Positions 39,940-51,969 of a stretch of 64,000 bases of DNA are shown one piece after another. The position numbers and the translations under genes were made by a program. Under the pieces are notes generated by a model. That model had not been told where the DNA came from and did not search any database. It saw only the letters and a list, made by a program, of their open reading frames with translations. Source of the DNA: Tetrahymena elliotti 4EA (lineage: Eukaryota > Ciliophora > Oligohymenophorea > Hymenostomatida > Tetrahymenidae). Position 1 is the stretch's first letter, and the number at the start of each line of letters is the position of its first letter. The DNA lies in assembly GCA_000231825.2 (NCBI GenBank), contig JH720355.1, positions 62,001 through 126,000 on the forward strand. Direction: 5' to 3'.

Positions 39940-40746
39940 AAAAGGAAATTTAAAATTACTTTTATTATCATTAAAAATTTAGTGCATTTGTTATTTAGTT
40001 TAAAGTAAAATTAAAATGTAGCCAATGAAATTTTAGAAGATCAGTAAAGTATTAATAATAGTTGCTTGCTAAAAAAAGATTATCATAAAATCTTAAATTT
40101 AATAATGCTTTAATAGAATTAATTAGAAAATTTATTTAAATGTTAATTAATTTATGATTTTTAGATATTATTATTTTTTTATTAAATAAATTAATTAAAC
40201 TTAACATTTATTATTCAATTGCTTTTCAATAATATCAGTTTATAAGAAAATTTACATTCAATAATTTAAATATTCTTTTTTTGTTTTTTAAATCTTTATG
40301 ATAATTTTTGTTGAGTTAATGATTAAATTTATATTCAAAAATACATTTTTTATTGATAGAAATTAGTTAATTTTAAAATCCAAAAGTAAATATTTGTGTT
40401 AAAATATTTTATTTAATTTGGTAGGGTAGATTACCTTCTAATATTTTAAGTTTTACATGAGTAAAAATATCATTATTGCAATATATCAAAAATTTTATTT
40501 AAATATAAATAGAATTGTTTTATCTAAAAGCTTTAATGTTTATTTTTAATATTCTATGATTATTAACTAAAATTTTTAACTGTTAAACTAACTCAATAAT
40601 TTTTAGCATTTGTTAATTTAAAGAGGTAACAAGAGGAAATAACAAGAGACTTAAAATTTATATAAATTAAGAAGAAATAATAATATTAATTTCAAATAAT
40701 AATAATTAATTAATAAAGTAGAACTATCTCTAAGCATAAATTTGAA
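39940..40746. other. intergenic spacer
   Basis: AT-rich DNA between the decayed copy and the intact gene; no coding frame or repeat was recognised. Confidence 0.55.
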
Positions 40747-43700
40747 ATGAATGATAGAAACAAATCATATTTTTTAACTTTATTTTATTCCTTAATAATA
40801 TCCACTTATCAGACTAATAAGGATATCGAATTTGTATATAATGATCAAAATATATATTAACTTGATTTTAATTAATCTATTATATCTTAAATGAAACAAT
40901 GCAATGATTTTTAATTTCTCTTTGCTTCTCTTGGAAATGATGGTCTATCAATTTTAGATGTTGGAAAATAATTCTATTCTGTTTAAAATATAACTTCTAG
41001 CAATACATATGTGAATGGATTTGATATCACCCCTGACTGCAACTATATAGTAATGAATTATGAAAAAAAATTAACAATTTTCTAATTTAATAGAGTGGCT
41101 TAAAAGTACATTAAACTTTCAACATCTCAAGAATAAATACCAATTAATGTAATAGATATGACTTTTGATTTGAATAATAGCTTGATTTACATAGTAGGAT
41201 CTTAAGGCAATGTGTAAATATTTCAATTTAAAAAAATTAATGCCCTATTGCAGCAAGTAAATTTTATGTTTTCTTCTTAGATTAGCTATTTAAGTGCTTT
41301 GAAAGTCAACTTTTTTTCTCTTTACACTAATTTAGTTTTTATTACAACTAAATTCTAAGGATTTTATGTCTTCCAGTAGCTCATTTTGCCTGATGATGAA
41401 AAACAATTAATATTTTTTTCTTTAATTGCTAGCTTTGGCTTAATGCAAAACAATATTTTGATGACTAATGATGGTTAAAATTTAGTTTTGTTAAATGAAT
41501 GGAGAGGCATTAGCACAGTCAATATTAAAGAACTTAGCTAATCTTAATCAAATAATAAAACAGTTGTTTTAAATGCTACCGTATATAATTGGTGGCCAAC
41601 ATCGGAACTTAATCCATCTCCAATAGATGGAGTGATATCAGATAATGATAACTATTTATTTATTTCTGCTAGATCTCAAGGTATATACATAATAGATATT
41701 TCTGATATAAAAAACCCTAAGCTATTTTAGCACATAGACTCTGATGGAAGTTCTACGGCTATATTATACTTTCCTCAAAACAATTATATATACCTATCAA
41801 ATACTATTTCTATTAAAATATATTCTTAATTATCTGCATATCTCAGTAACAGTTACCCAAATTTGTTTAATAGGCACTTAGGAACAGAAGAATTTGCAGA
41901 TTTTCCATCTTAATATAAATGGAGGTGTTATATAAATTCATTAAATCCTAATTATTTTTGGGGAGCCTTTGATGAATAAGGAGTTGCTTTGGCAAAAATT
42001 AGTGAAGAAGGTTATTTTTAATTAAATAATATAGATATTTCAAATTAAATGAACTTAAAATACTTTTATGTAGACTCACTGCTGTTTGATTCCAGCTAAT
42101 AATTATTATTTTTACCATTAGTTAACTTCTAACAAGTTTTAGGAATATACAATATTTCTAATATAGAATAACCTACACTTATTTCAACAGTTAATTCTAG
42201 TTACTTTGCAAGATTAGAATAATTAACATTTAATTCCAATTAAACTCTAATCGCAGCTAGCTTTGGATAATCTATACTTACTATCAACATTTCTAATATA
42301 AATAATCCTAACATTTTTAATTAAATCCAATTAAATACATTGATTTTATCTCAATGCTCAGGAGTCATGTTTGCCTAAAATGATAAGTAAAAATAACTTC
42401 TTTTTTTATTTTTATTTTATTTTCTTTTCTTATTTGATCATTTTTTAATTTTTTCTTCATTTTTTATCTGTTATTTGTATTTAAAATTTTTAATTAAATA
42501 AAGGTACTTAATCGTAAGTTCTAGAGGTTAGGGATTTATGGTCTTTAATTTTAATAGCCCAAATAACATAACCCTTATTAACTAATATATAACATAAGGT
42601 GGTGAAGATGTTAGGCCATTTTAGAATAACCCTAATTATGCTTTTTTTATTGATGGATATAATGGTGTTCTAATAGTGGATTTGCTTTAACTACCTGAAA
42701 TATCTGTCTTAAGTTCAATTTAGCTGGAAGGGTGGAGTAACCATATTTTGTAGTTTGAATCAAGTAAATATGTAATTATCTCCACTGTAGATAGAGGTAT
42801 GATTTAATTATTTGATATTAGTAATGAAAAATAACCCTAGTTTATAAGTTCATACCAAAAATCAAATTAAAATGCATATTCTACTTGCAAAACTTTTTCA
42901 GATAATTACTTACTCATAAATAATCAATTTGGTGTTTAAACACTTCCTTTAAAAAGTGATTTTTTTATTCATTCATCATTTAGTGAGATATTTGATGGAT
43001 CTAATCTTTTTCACCCTGTTGGTAATTTCTTTGAAGTTGGTATGAATATTTTGGTATCTCTTAAATTTATCTATCCTGAAAGTGGAATTCAAATCAATGA
43101 AGTTACCTATTACTTTAATAATCAAATTGAAAGTCTTCCATCATGGATGGATTATTCATCAACTTATAACACAATCAAGATTTAAGTATCAAATAAAGGA
43201 CTTCTTTCAAATGATACATCATTAAATACAATTCTAATAAAATCATAAATTCCTGTACAAAAGAGTATCAACTAATTCTGTTAAAAATATTTTAGTGACA
43301 AAAGTAATCTGAGCTAAACAATATTAAATTTTTTAATTGATAGTGGAATTGTTAATAATAAATATTTTATAAGTGTTGAAGATTTTTATGATGGTATAAA
43401 ACAATTATAAATTTAATAAAATACTCTCCTTTAATTAGTTAACTTGAGCTCTTCTTAGCAAAGCTTGCTAATTAAGAAGCTAAAATATGCATTACTAAAA
43501 TCAGTATAATTTAATCCAGTCTACTTTTACATAAAATCTTCTCTTTTTTTGAATTTGAATAACACTTCAAGTAATATTATTTCCACAAAATCTTAATTTG
43601 CATCAATACAGATATAAGTTAATCAAACAGAAGGTTAGTTTTATGTATTAGATGATAGTGGAGTAGCTATAACATATTTTAACAACAAAAGCACAATTTA

Positions 43701-46368
43701 AATTTCTGGTGATACAAGACTAGTTAATTTCATATTGCAGGAAAAAAAAATTATTTTCATAAATAACACAGAAGAAATAAATTTATAAAAAAATTAATTA
43801 AATATTTTATTGCAAGATAATATTAATTATCCGATAAACAAGACATGCTCATTGTAGGAAGCTGCATTTATAGCAATAAAATAACCAATAATATTAGATT
43901 AATCTTTATAAGATATTTTTGAAGACTACTACTCTAATGGAATAATTTCGGTCAATTCATATCTTTATATATAGTTTTAAACTAATATTTTTAAGGATTT
44001 AAATAATTTTTAATTACAATTTAGTGCTTGGTATGAGACTTAAAATACTCCAACTGAGGATATAATTGGTTCAGGTTGGCTTTAATTTAGTTATAACTTG
44101 GATTCTCTTAAATTCCAAGGATTAGTACCAGATAGTCTCTTTTTAAATGCAATTACTATCACAATACATGCAACTAACGGTTATTAAACTTTAGAGGGAA
44201 AATTTAAAATGTATGTATAAGGTGTATCTTTTACATATCTTCTAAATATATTCCTAAAAGCAGTTGGACCTTTAGTTGGTATTATTGGAATTTATAAGTA
44301 TAAACATATCCCATATAATATCATGTACAAGTAGAGACTTTTTAGCTCAGTAGAAACTATTCAAATTGATTAAGAATATATCAAAAAATTTCCTCTATTA
44401 AATTCTGATTACAGAATAGCAAAAAAAATTTTTTCAAAATATAAACGCTATGTAATTAAGAAGTAAGAGTTGCTATTTAAGTAAGAATAAGATAAATAAA
44501 AAAAAGAACAAGACAATTCTAAAAATCAAAAAGGAATGCTTAGTGTTTCTCAATCCTAAATATCTAAAAATTTATCATAATCCTCATTTAGGAGTAAAAA
44601 AAAATCTATTGAATAAAATCCTAATTTTCAAAGGTGGTAGAGGTTAAGTATATTTTCTCGTAATTATAGAATATCTCAAAGTAATGATATTGATGAGGTA
44701 AAAGAAGAAGATAATTCAAAAATTGATTAAATAAGTTAATTTAACTAATCAAATTATGCAGGAACTATTTAAAACGATTCGAAATTTAATGGGAATCAAA
44801 AGCTAAAATTTGTATAATCGATTAGAGGTATTAATGAGAATGAATTCAAAAAAATTGATTCATAAGATGATTCTATTATTTAGCAAACAGAACAAGAAGA
44901 GAGAAAAATATCATATGGTAGAAGAGAAAAAACAATTAGTTCAGACAGTTCAGATGAAGAGGTAGAAAATAATCTAGATTAGCTAATTGATGGAGCATAC
45001 TAAAAAAGAAAAATGAATACATTATTAAACTCATAAATCAATGGTTTGAATAATTAGGGTAACTAAGTACTTAACTTAATAAAACAGTACCAACAAAAAT
45101 AAGATGAAGGAGATAATAAATACAGAACAGATTTTAGAGATTATCTTCTTAGAAAATTTATGAGAAAAAATGGAAAACTAAGAACAAATTCAATTATTCA
45201 AGATATTTTGAAATCTAACCTTTAAATATCAATGAAAAGAAAAAAAGTTCTTATTTTTAACTACAAAGAAGACCTAGAAAATGAAAACTCTGTTTTACAT
45301 GTTTCTTTGCTCTCTTTCTTTGTAAGATTTTTGATATCCAAAAATAAACCAGCAAAAATTGTTTATAAATACATCAAGAAGTACTGTTTAAAAAATAATT
45401 AGTACACTCAACGTGATTGGTATAAAGCTATTGTTGATATAAAGGCTACAAAAGAAACAGACAAAAATGGAATAAATGTTCCTTTTCCAAACTTAGCCAT
45501 TAAAGAGGAACAGTTTAGTAAACTGTTGAAAAAAATGAAGATAGTTAGGTTCTGTTAAAATACTTATGATACAAATAATAACTTAAAGATAAATTTATAC
45601 TTAGTAAGAGAAGTATTATTTGCAGATACGTTAGGTTTGCATAAGAATAATATCAGTTCCTTTAAGCCTACATTTGGAGAATCTATCCATTTTAACTCTT
45701 CTTAAATAAGTTCTGTTGAGGCTTTGATTCCAATCAAGCACTCAAAATATCTGAAAATAAAATAATTTCTGAATTTAGATAATAGGCAATATGGATGTAG
45801 CTAAAATTGTAAGCTACCAAATTGGGTAAATTTTAATTAAAAATCAAATGTTATAATACTTCATGGAATACCGCTAAAACATGATGCCGAAGATATAATT
45901 ATAAGAGTATATGATGTGGACTCCTACATTTTAGTTTAATATCATTTAAAAATTGTAAATAAAAATGTAGAATTTTAATAATTAGAAAAAGTATAAAATT
46001 AAATTAATTAATCAGCGAACAATATATCTTCATCCATATAGTTCAAAAATCTTACTTCATTCAATTCTATGCAAAATAGAACTATTGAGAATCCACCTCT
46101 CATCTAAAAACGAACTTTTGAAATAAAAAAATATTAAACGATACAAGAAAAATATGATGATGACGATGAAAAAAAAGATAATACAGATAAGTCTAATGAT
46201 GCTGAAGAATCATTAGCAGCTATGGATAACCTTGAGATAATCTCTGAATATGATTAAAAAAACATTTTAATGCCTTAATTTTCAAAATAAGTTAAAAAGA
46301 CAAATTTTTAAAAATCATAAACATAAGACTAAACTTAATTTTAATCTTATAACAACAAATAATTGTGA
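40747..46368 (+). CDS. large single-pass membrane protein with LVIVD repeats and cadherin-like (CADG) modules
   Basis: 1,834 residues from exons 40747-42386 and 42504-46368 (117-nt intron, phase 2). The hydrophobic N-terminus (YFLTLFYSLIISTYQ) is a likely signal peptide. Residues ~60-740 carry LVIVD-type beta-propeller repeats: GNDGLSILDVGKQ, SQGIYIIDISDIKNPKLFQ, VLGIYNISNIEQPTLIS, SILTINISNINNPNIF, NGVLIVDLLQLPEIS and GMIQLFDISNEKQPQFIS. A dystroglycan-type cadherin-like fold follows (near 757, LPSWMDYSSTYNTIKIQ) and a second one near 1052 (SAWYETQNT, then ITITIHATNGYQTLEGKF). One membrane span lies near 1122-1146 (FTYLLNIFLKAVGPLVGIIG). The ~690-residue cytosolic tail is Ser/acidic in part but contains conserved blocks (FRDYLLRKFMRKNG, FKPTFGESIHF) also kept in the decayed copy upstream. 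Probably a cell-surface or secretory-pathway protein; ligand unknown. Confidence 0.88.
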
Positions 46369-46758
46369 AAATAACTGTAAATATTTGAAACAAATAAATA
46401 AATAAATTATAATATCTACTTTACTTTATTTGACTACTTAATCAATTTTTATTATTTTACTAAATTTAATTTTGACTTAGACATAAAAAAAGCTTTTTAT
46501 TTTTTATTTTTAATTGTGATAGATAATTTTTATTTTTATCTCCTTATTTTTTTAATTAAGTCTACGGTAGGAAAATAAAGTACTTTGAATTTTAATGGTA
46601 AAGTACTTCAAAAAGTGAAAGTTAATTAATAAAAAAATGATGAGTTGATGAAATTATATTAATTTTATTCAATATTTGAATTTAAAGATATTTTTTTTGG
46701 GTTAGTAAATATTATAAACACTTTCATACTTTGTTTTTAATAAATTAAATTTTTTGAT
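46369..46758. other. convergent 3' spacer
   Basis: AT-rich region between two genes that converge; it should contain both polyadenylation regions. No element was identified. Confidence 0.5.
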
Positions 46759-49325
46759 TCAATGATGAATATTGTGATCACATTTAATATAACCACGAGC
46801 TCCTTTTTGGCTATATTCTTCAATTTAAATAGTACTATGATAGATACCATTTTATCTGCAGAGTCTAGTACTTTCTCTCAATACTCTTTTAGGATTTTGA
46901 GATACAAACAAGTGACAAGTCATAGAAGGCTTACCCTTAGAAAGAGACCATATATGTAAATCATGAATTTCTTGCACATATTATATTGATGAGAGTTATT
47001 CCTTAAACTCTTGGATGTTAATTTCTCTAGGACTACCTTCCATTAATACTACAATACAATCTCTGCATACAGGAATAGTTGTAAATAGAACTAAAATAGA
47101 GAATAAATATGTGCATATAGGATCAGCCAAATGCCAGTAGTTAAAACCATCATCTCCACCTAATAAGTAAATCAAGATAGCAGCAATAAGGACACCAATT
47201 GATTAAATTATATCACCTATTTATTAAGATAAAAATTTTTAGATTAGTTGATTCTAAGTTGATTTATATTCATTTCTTTTTTATTTTTACAAGATATTTT
47301 ATTGAAATTTTAAAGTAGATTTCCATTTTTTTTTTTTTGAATGTAAACTATGTCACTGAAGAGCTTACTTTAAATTACTTGTGTTTATTTTAATTAAGAG
47401 TAATAAAAGTGCAGGTTTTGTATTATTGAAGATGTAATGAATTTGTTTTGGCATATTAATTATAAAGTGATTCCTCAATCTAAAAATATTTAGATGATTA
47501 TCGAATAAAACAAGGAATCACTTTATTTCAAAATGATGGCATAGAGATATTTTCAAAAATTAATTAATCAAGTTGAAAAGATTGCTATTTAAATTCATTA
47601 ATATTAATAATAAATACTTGGAGGCTTAACTAAAATATCTCAAGAATAAACTAATTTCAGTTCTAAAAAGATAAATTGTTCATGCAAAATTAAAGATTTT
47701 GTCAAAAGTTAAATTTAATCTATATTTACCAATAACATGAATCATAGCAGCTCTTAAGTTGTAATTTTCTTTAGCTGAAATGACAGAAAGATTCTTTGAT
47801 TTTTTATTCTATTTCTTTTTTATGACAACTTCAGAAGTATCATTATTGCTTTCACCATTATTTTCTGTGTTCATCAAACAGCTATCAGCATTTATATTTA
47901 GAACTCGAGAGTTAACCCTTTTTTCAACCTATTTGAATAGCAAATTAAAAAATCAACAATCAATAATTTATTTTGGTTTGAATTTAGATATTAGAGTTTT
48001 ATTAATTTAAAATCTCTACTGAAAAAAGTAGATCCTTCTTAATCAAATTTAACTAATTATTTGCTCTTTTAAATCTATCTTTCTTTTCTAGTAAAAAATG
48101 AAATAATTCACTAAATATTTACATTTCTACTGCTGTTGTTTTCTCCTTATCCTTGCCTCTTTTCTCCCTAAACCTAATTTTCTTCATCCTTGTGATCATG
48201 AGAGCAATTCTTATCATGTTCATGCTTCTTTATTTTTTATTTATTATCTTTTTAATTTTTATGGTCATGATCGTGGTCATGTTCATGGTCGTGGTCGTGT
48301 TCATGGTCATGATCATGGTCATGGTTATGGTCATGTTCGTGATCATGATCATGAGAATGGTTTTCAGTATTTTCATTATTTGCTATCTATTTATCTCCTT
48401 TATTTTAATTGATATTATTTGGCTAAACTTAATCTTTTTTGTTAGAACTACTATCATGAGAAGAGCATTTGCTTGATTCTTTGCTTTACTAACTTTTTTT
48501 ATTTTTATGGCTATGTTTATGTTTATGGTCATGTTCGTGATCGTGATCGTGGTTGTGGTCATGGTCATGATCATGGTCGTGGTTGTGGTCATGATCGTGA
48601 TCATGGTTGTGGTCGTGGTCGTGGTCGTGGTCGTGGCTGTGATCATGATCATGGTCATGGTCATGTCCATGTGAGTGACCATGACTGTGTCCATGGGAGC
48701 AGCCATGATGACTATGGCCAGGAGCACTGTGTAGTACTTTTGCCATGACAATATTACAAAATAAACCAAAACCTGCTGTAATAAGCATGTAAAGAGGTTC
48801 ATCAACAGCCTCCTTATTAATAACTCTGTGGGTAGCTTCATATAGTAGTAGTATTGTTAAACCCCATATGAGTATAATACTTGCCATGGCACCAATAACT
48901 TCTGCTCTATGATAACCATAAGAAAGTTTAGAAGATGCAGGTCTTTGGCCTATCCAAACTGAGAAAATAGAAATAAAGAAACCTGATAGATCAGAAAACA
49001 TATGGGCAGCATCACTTAGAATAGCTAATGAGCCTGAAATTACACCACCAATAACTTCAATAATAAGGAAAATAAGAGCAATAATAGAAGCTAAAATAAG
49101 CTTAACTAAAACTGTTCTTGTGATATTCTCCATCTTAGGTAGGTCATAAATTTTATCCCAGTTTTCATTGTAATCTTCTTCATCATCATCATCATCACTG
49201 CTCATATAAAAGTCAGAGGCAGAATTCTTTTTCGATGATTATTAGAACTCTTTAATAGCATCTTGTTCAAGCTACTCCTTATTATCTATAAGCCTTTTTT
49301 GCAAATTTTACTTAGAATCTGACAT
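46759..49325 (-). CDS. cation diffusion facilitator (ZnT/SLC30-like) zinc transporter with very large His-rich loop
   Basis: Minus strand, 619 residues; exons 48123-49325, 47730-47928 and 46759-47216, in phase. The ATG at 49325 is in frame upstream of a second Met at 49205, so the N-terminus is longer than a standard-code reading suggests. TM2 has the metal-site motif SDAAHMFSD and TM5 has IHVIGD (split by the last intron, G|GTAAAT), the two H-D pairs that bind Zn in CDF proteins. Between TM4 and TM5 the cytosolic loop is about 260 residues and contains two His tracts: a long HGHSHGHDHDHDHDH run (about residues 200-275) and a second HDHDHEHDHNHDH run. The C-terminal domain (QEIHDLHIWSLSKGKPSM, FVSQNPKRVL) is typical. 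It exports or sequesters zinc; the loop probably senses or buffers the metal. Confidence 0.95.
48261..48358. repeat. simple repeat encoding second His-rich tract
   Basis: Imperfect hexamer repeat of the type GGTCAT/GATCAT (plus strand), reading His-Asp, His-Glu and His-Asn on the minus strand in the ZnT loop. It also opens artificial frames on the plus strand. Confidence 0.85.
48525..48717. repeat. simple repeat encoding first His-rich tract
   Basis: About 190 nt of imperfect CATGGT/CATGAT/CGTGGT hexamers, encoding alternating His with Asp, Gly, Ser or Asn on the minus strand. Sequence of this kind is prone to replication slippage, so tract length may vary between strains and between macronuclear copies. 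Confidence 0.9.
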
Positions 49326-50253
49326 TTTATTCTACGAAATAATTGTAGATGTATTGGTTTAGACAGATATATTTTGAATAAGAATAATGAATTAATTAAT
49401 TGATTATTGAAATATGAAGTAAATTATTGATGATTTTAAAGACTCAATAATTAATTAAATTTTGCGAAATTTTTAAAAGATCTCCTAAGTTAGTTATTAC
49501 AATTATTTACTACTTACCCTTTTTGAGTTGAAAGATATATAAATTTAATTTTCTTAATATGTGTGTTTTCACATATCACTTTATAATATTCCTTGTTATT
49601 TTATTTCGCTTGCCAACAAAGTTAAGTAATATTTTCTAAAAGTAATCATCTTATGGTAGCTAAACTTACTTCATTTTATCAATTTCAAACTAAAAAGAAA
49701 TATAAAGTAAAAGAGCTGCTACTGATTTGTTTTTTTAAAATGGTAAAAATTACTGAAAAGAAAAAAGAATCATTGAATTTTTTTACTTTTTAAATTGATA
49801 AACACAAAGATAGTGTGTACTTTTATTTAATTTTGATATTATTTTAATAAAATTTTATTTGAACATTATTTTCTGTAATTAAAAAATAAGTCATCTTTTA
49901 TAGTTGTCCATTTACTTCATTAAAGCAGCTTACTCTTATTGTTTTAAGTAAGCTCTAATTTTGATTCTAAAAGCTCTAAACATCAATTATTTAAAAATAA
50001 ATAAATAGGAAGTGAAAGACAATTTAATAATTAAATATACTAATAGGTAGATTAAAATACAATAGATTTTGATATTGAGAGAGCTAAAGTAAATTAAAAT
50101 GTTGATAAAGAATGAAAAAAAGAGCATAATAATTACATTGCAAATAAATATATTAGAATTTATTAAAAATTGATAAATAAGGAAAATAAAAGCAACTTTG
50201 GTAATGTTTTCTATGATTTGATATTTTTTATTATAATAGTTGTTAAGTATTCT
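49326..50253. other. intergenic spacer
   Basis: AT-rich DNA containing the ZnT promoter and the 3' region of the next minus-strand gene. No coding frame or element was recognised. Confidence 0.55.
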
Positions 50254-50910
50254 TCATTTTTTTTATTTGGTTTTATTGGAGTCACTAATATTGTCTTAAA
50301 GACCTGTTCTACTTTATTTGTCATCTTAATCATCATCCTCATTTTTTGCAATTTTTGTTAGAAAATCTGTAATTTTATTTTAATTTGTTTCATCATCATT
50401 TTTAAATAATGTAACATCTGGTATTATGCCTGAGATTTCGCGAAACCCACTTTAGCTTTTACAATTCATAATTATTTTTTAATTCATTGGTGAATAATAT
50501 TTTTAAACTTCTTTTTATTGCTTTATCATATGAGTTTTGCTCTCCTAATCATTACTAAATATAAATACTACATATTGAGCATGATAATCTTACTTATCTA
50601 ATTCCCTACATAATTATTAAATATAGTTAATCTTTATAACATTTATCGAATTTTAACTAAAAATAAATGACAAAAATTATTACTCATATACTTCCTACAT
50701 TTTAAAAGATAATTTTGAAGAAGCAAAAGGTATATTTAAATTCTTATCTTAAATAAAATCAGTTTCTTTTTTGTCTTTATTTGCTATTAGCTATGCTATA
50801 TAATTCTTTCCTGAGCCTTTGAGCCCTACTAGTTAAACCAGAATTTTTTTCATGACTTTTTTATCTCTAATTGCATGTTCTTTATCTGGTTTAGAATCTG
50901 AGCATCCCAT
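50254..50910 (-). CDS. small N-myristoylated P-loop protein, possibly GTPase-like
   Basis: Intronless, 218 residues, ATG at 50910, TGA 50256-50254. The N-terminus MGCSDSK fits an N-myristoylation plus palmitoylation signal (Gly2, Cys3), so the protein should sit on a membrane. It is followed by ILVQLVGLKGSGKNYIAQLI, a Walker A/P-loop of the Arf type (GxxxxGK) but with Asn instead of the usual Ser/Thr after the Lys. A hydrophobic strand comes later (QYVVFIFSNDQ), where a small GTPase would have VVFVVD; no clear NKxD guanine motif was found. The C-terminal third is acidic and low complexity (KNEDDDQDDKQSRTG). Either a degenerate Arf-like GTPase or an unrelated P-loop protein; nucleotide binding is inferred, not shown. 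Confidence 0.72.
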
Positions 50911-51969
50911 ATTTGATGATGTAATTTGTAAGGTTCTCTTTAATATTTTTTAGATGATCAGATTTTTAATACAAATTTCAATACTTTATTAATTAAAAAT
51001 TAGATTTTAAATTGTATAATTCATAATTGAGCTTTCAAAACAATAAAAAATAAATATAAAAGAATTTTTTGAATCTTTTAATAATTTAACAAATTCATTT
51101 AAAAAAAACAAAAACAAAAAGTATATTTTCAAGTCACTTATTTTATTAAAACATTTATAATAGTCCCTTAGGTGTATGTTGATTAAAAACAAATATTTTA
51201 TTTGCTTATATCATCTATTAATTGAATGAAATCTAAATCATTTTAAATTTTTAACACAAAATGCATAAATTAAATTTTGTGCTTTAATTTAAACCTGATC
51301 AAAAAAATATTTAAGAATTTATTTAAAGCTTTTTTACTCAAAAAAGTTTTTATTTAAAAAAAATCATTTTATTGAAATAAATAAATTAACATTTTTTTGC
51401 AAAATGTTTTTTTATTCAGTATCAAAGCCTAAAAAGTATTATTTATGCCTTTGATGGAGATAAATTACGTTTCAATAATTCTTTCTAAAAGTTGTGAACA
51501 CAATTAAAAAAGAAAAGTATTTAACTTGTTTTGAAATAGATATTTAAATATAAAAGCAAGTAAAATATTCATAATGGATGAATCTGTCATTGAATTGATA
51601 TGATAATTTGTATGCTAAATATTAAAAGTGTTAGTTATTAATTGGTTGAGAAAAATGTAGCAAATTATTAAATTAAATATATGTGTGCATGAATGCTTTG
51701 TATTATTTTGGCTCTGTAGAATTTGTAATTGGTTGATAAATCACAGCAAAATTAATGTAAAGGATAGTTAAAAGCATTGAAAGAAAGAAAGACACAAACA
51801 AATAGTTAACTTAAAATTCTAACCAAAAGTTTTCGCTTTGAATTAAAACCATCTGGCATTTTACATCATATAAATTGAGTTTATTCATAACAATCAGATA
51901 ATGAATGTTTATACATTATCAAGATAAATTATAATTGTTTTTACTTGATAACTTTTTTTTAAGCATTTT
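50911..51969. other. intergenic spacer (divergent promoters)
   Basis: About 1 kb of AT-rich DNA. A minus-strand ORF at 51007-51192 is low complexity (Phe/Ile/Leu/Lys) and not accepted as a gene. Contains the promoters of the P-loop gene and the hybrid kinase. Confidence 0.5.

Noticed and set aside
48153..48748. Long plus-strand and second minus-strand frames (Met/Val/Ile-rich, Arg-Gly-Asp-His-rich, or Thr/Met-rich)
   Set aside because: They are frame shadows of the hexamer repeats encoding the His tracts of the zinc transporter on the minus strand.
50170..50361. Plus-strand ORF of 63 residues
   Set aside because: It overlaps antisense to the 3' end of the minus-strand P-loop protein gene and is hydrophobic low complexity.
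51007..51192. Minus-strand ORF rich in Phe, Ile, Leu and Lys
   Set aside because: Low complexity typical of AT-rich noncoding DNA, with no partner exon and no domain.
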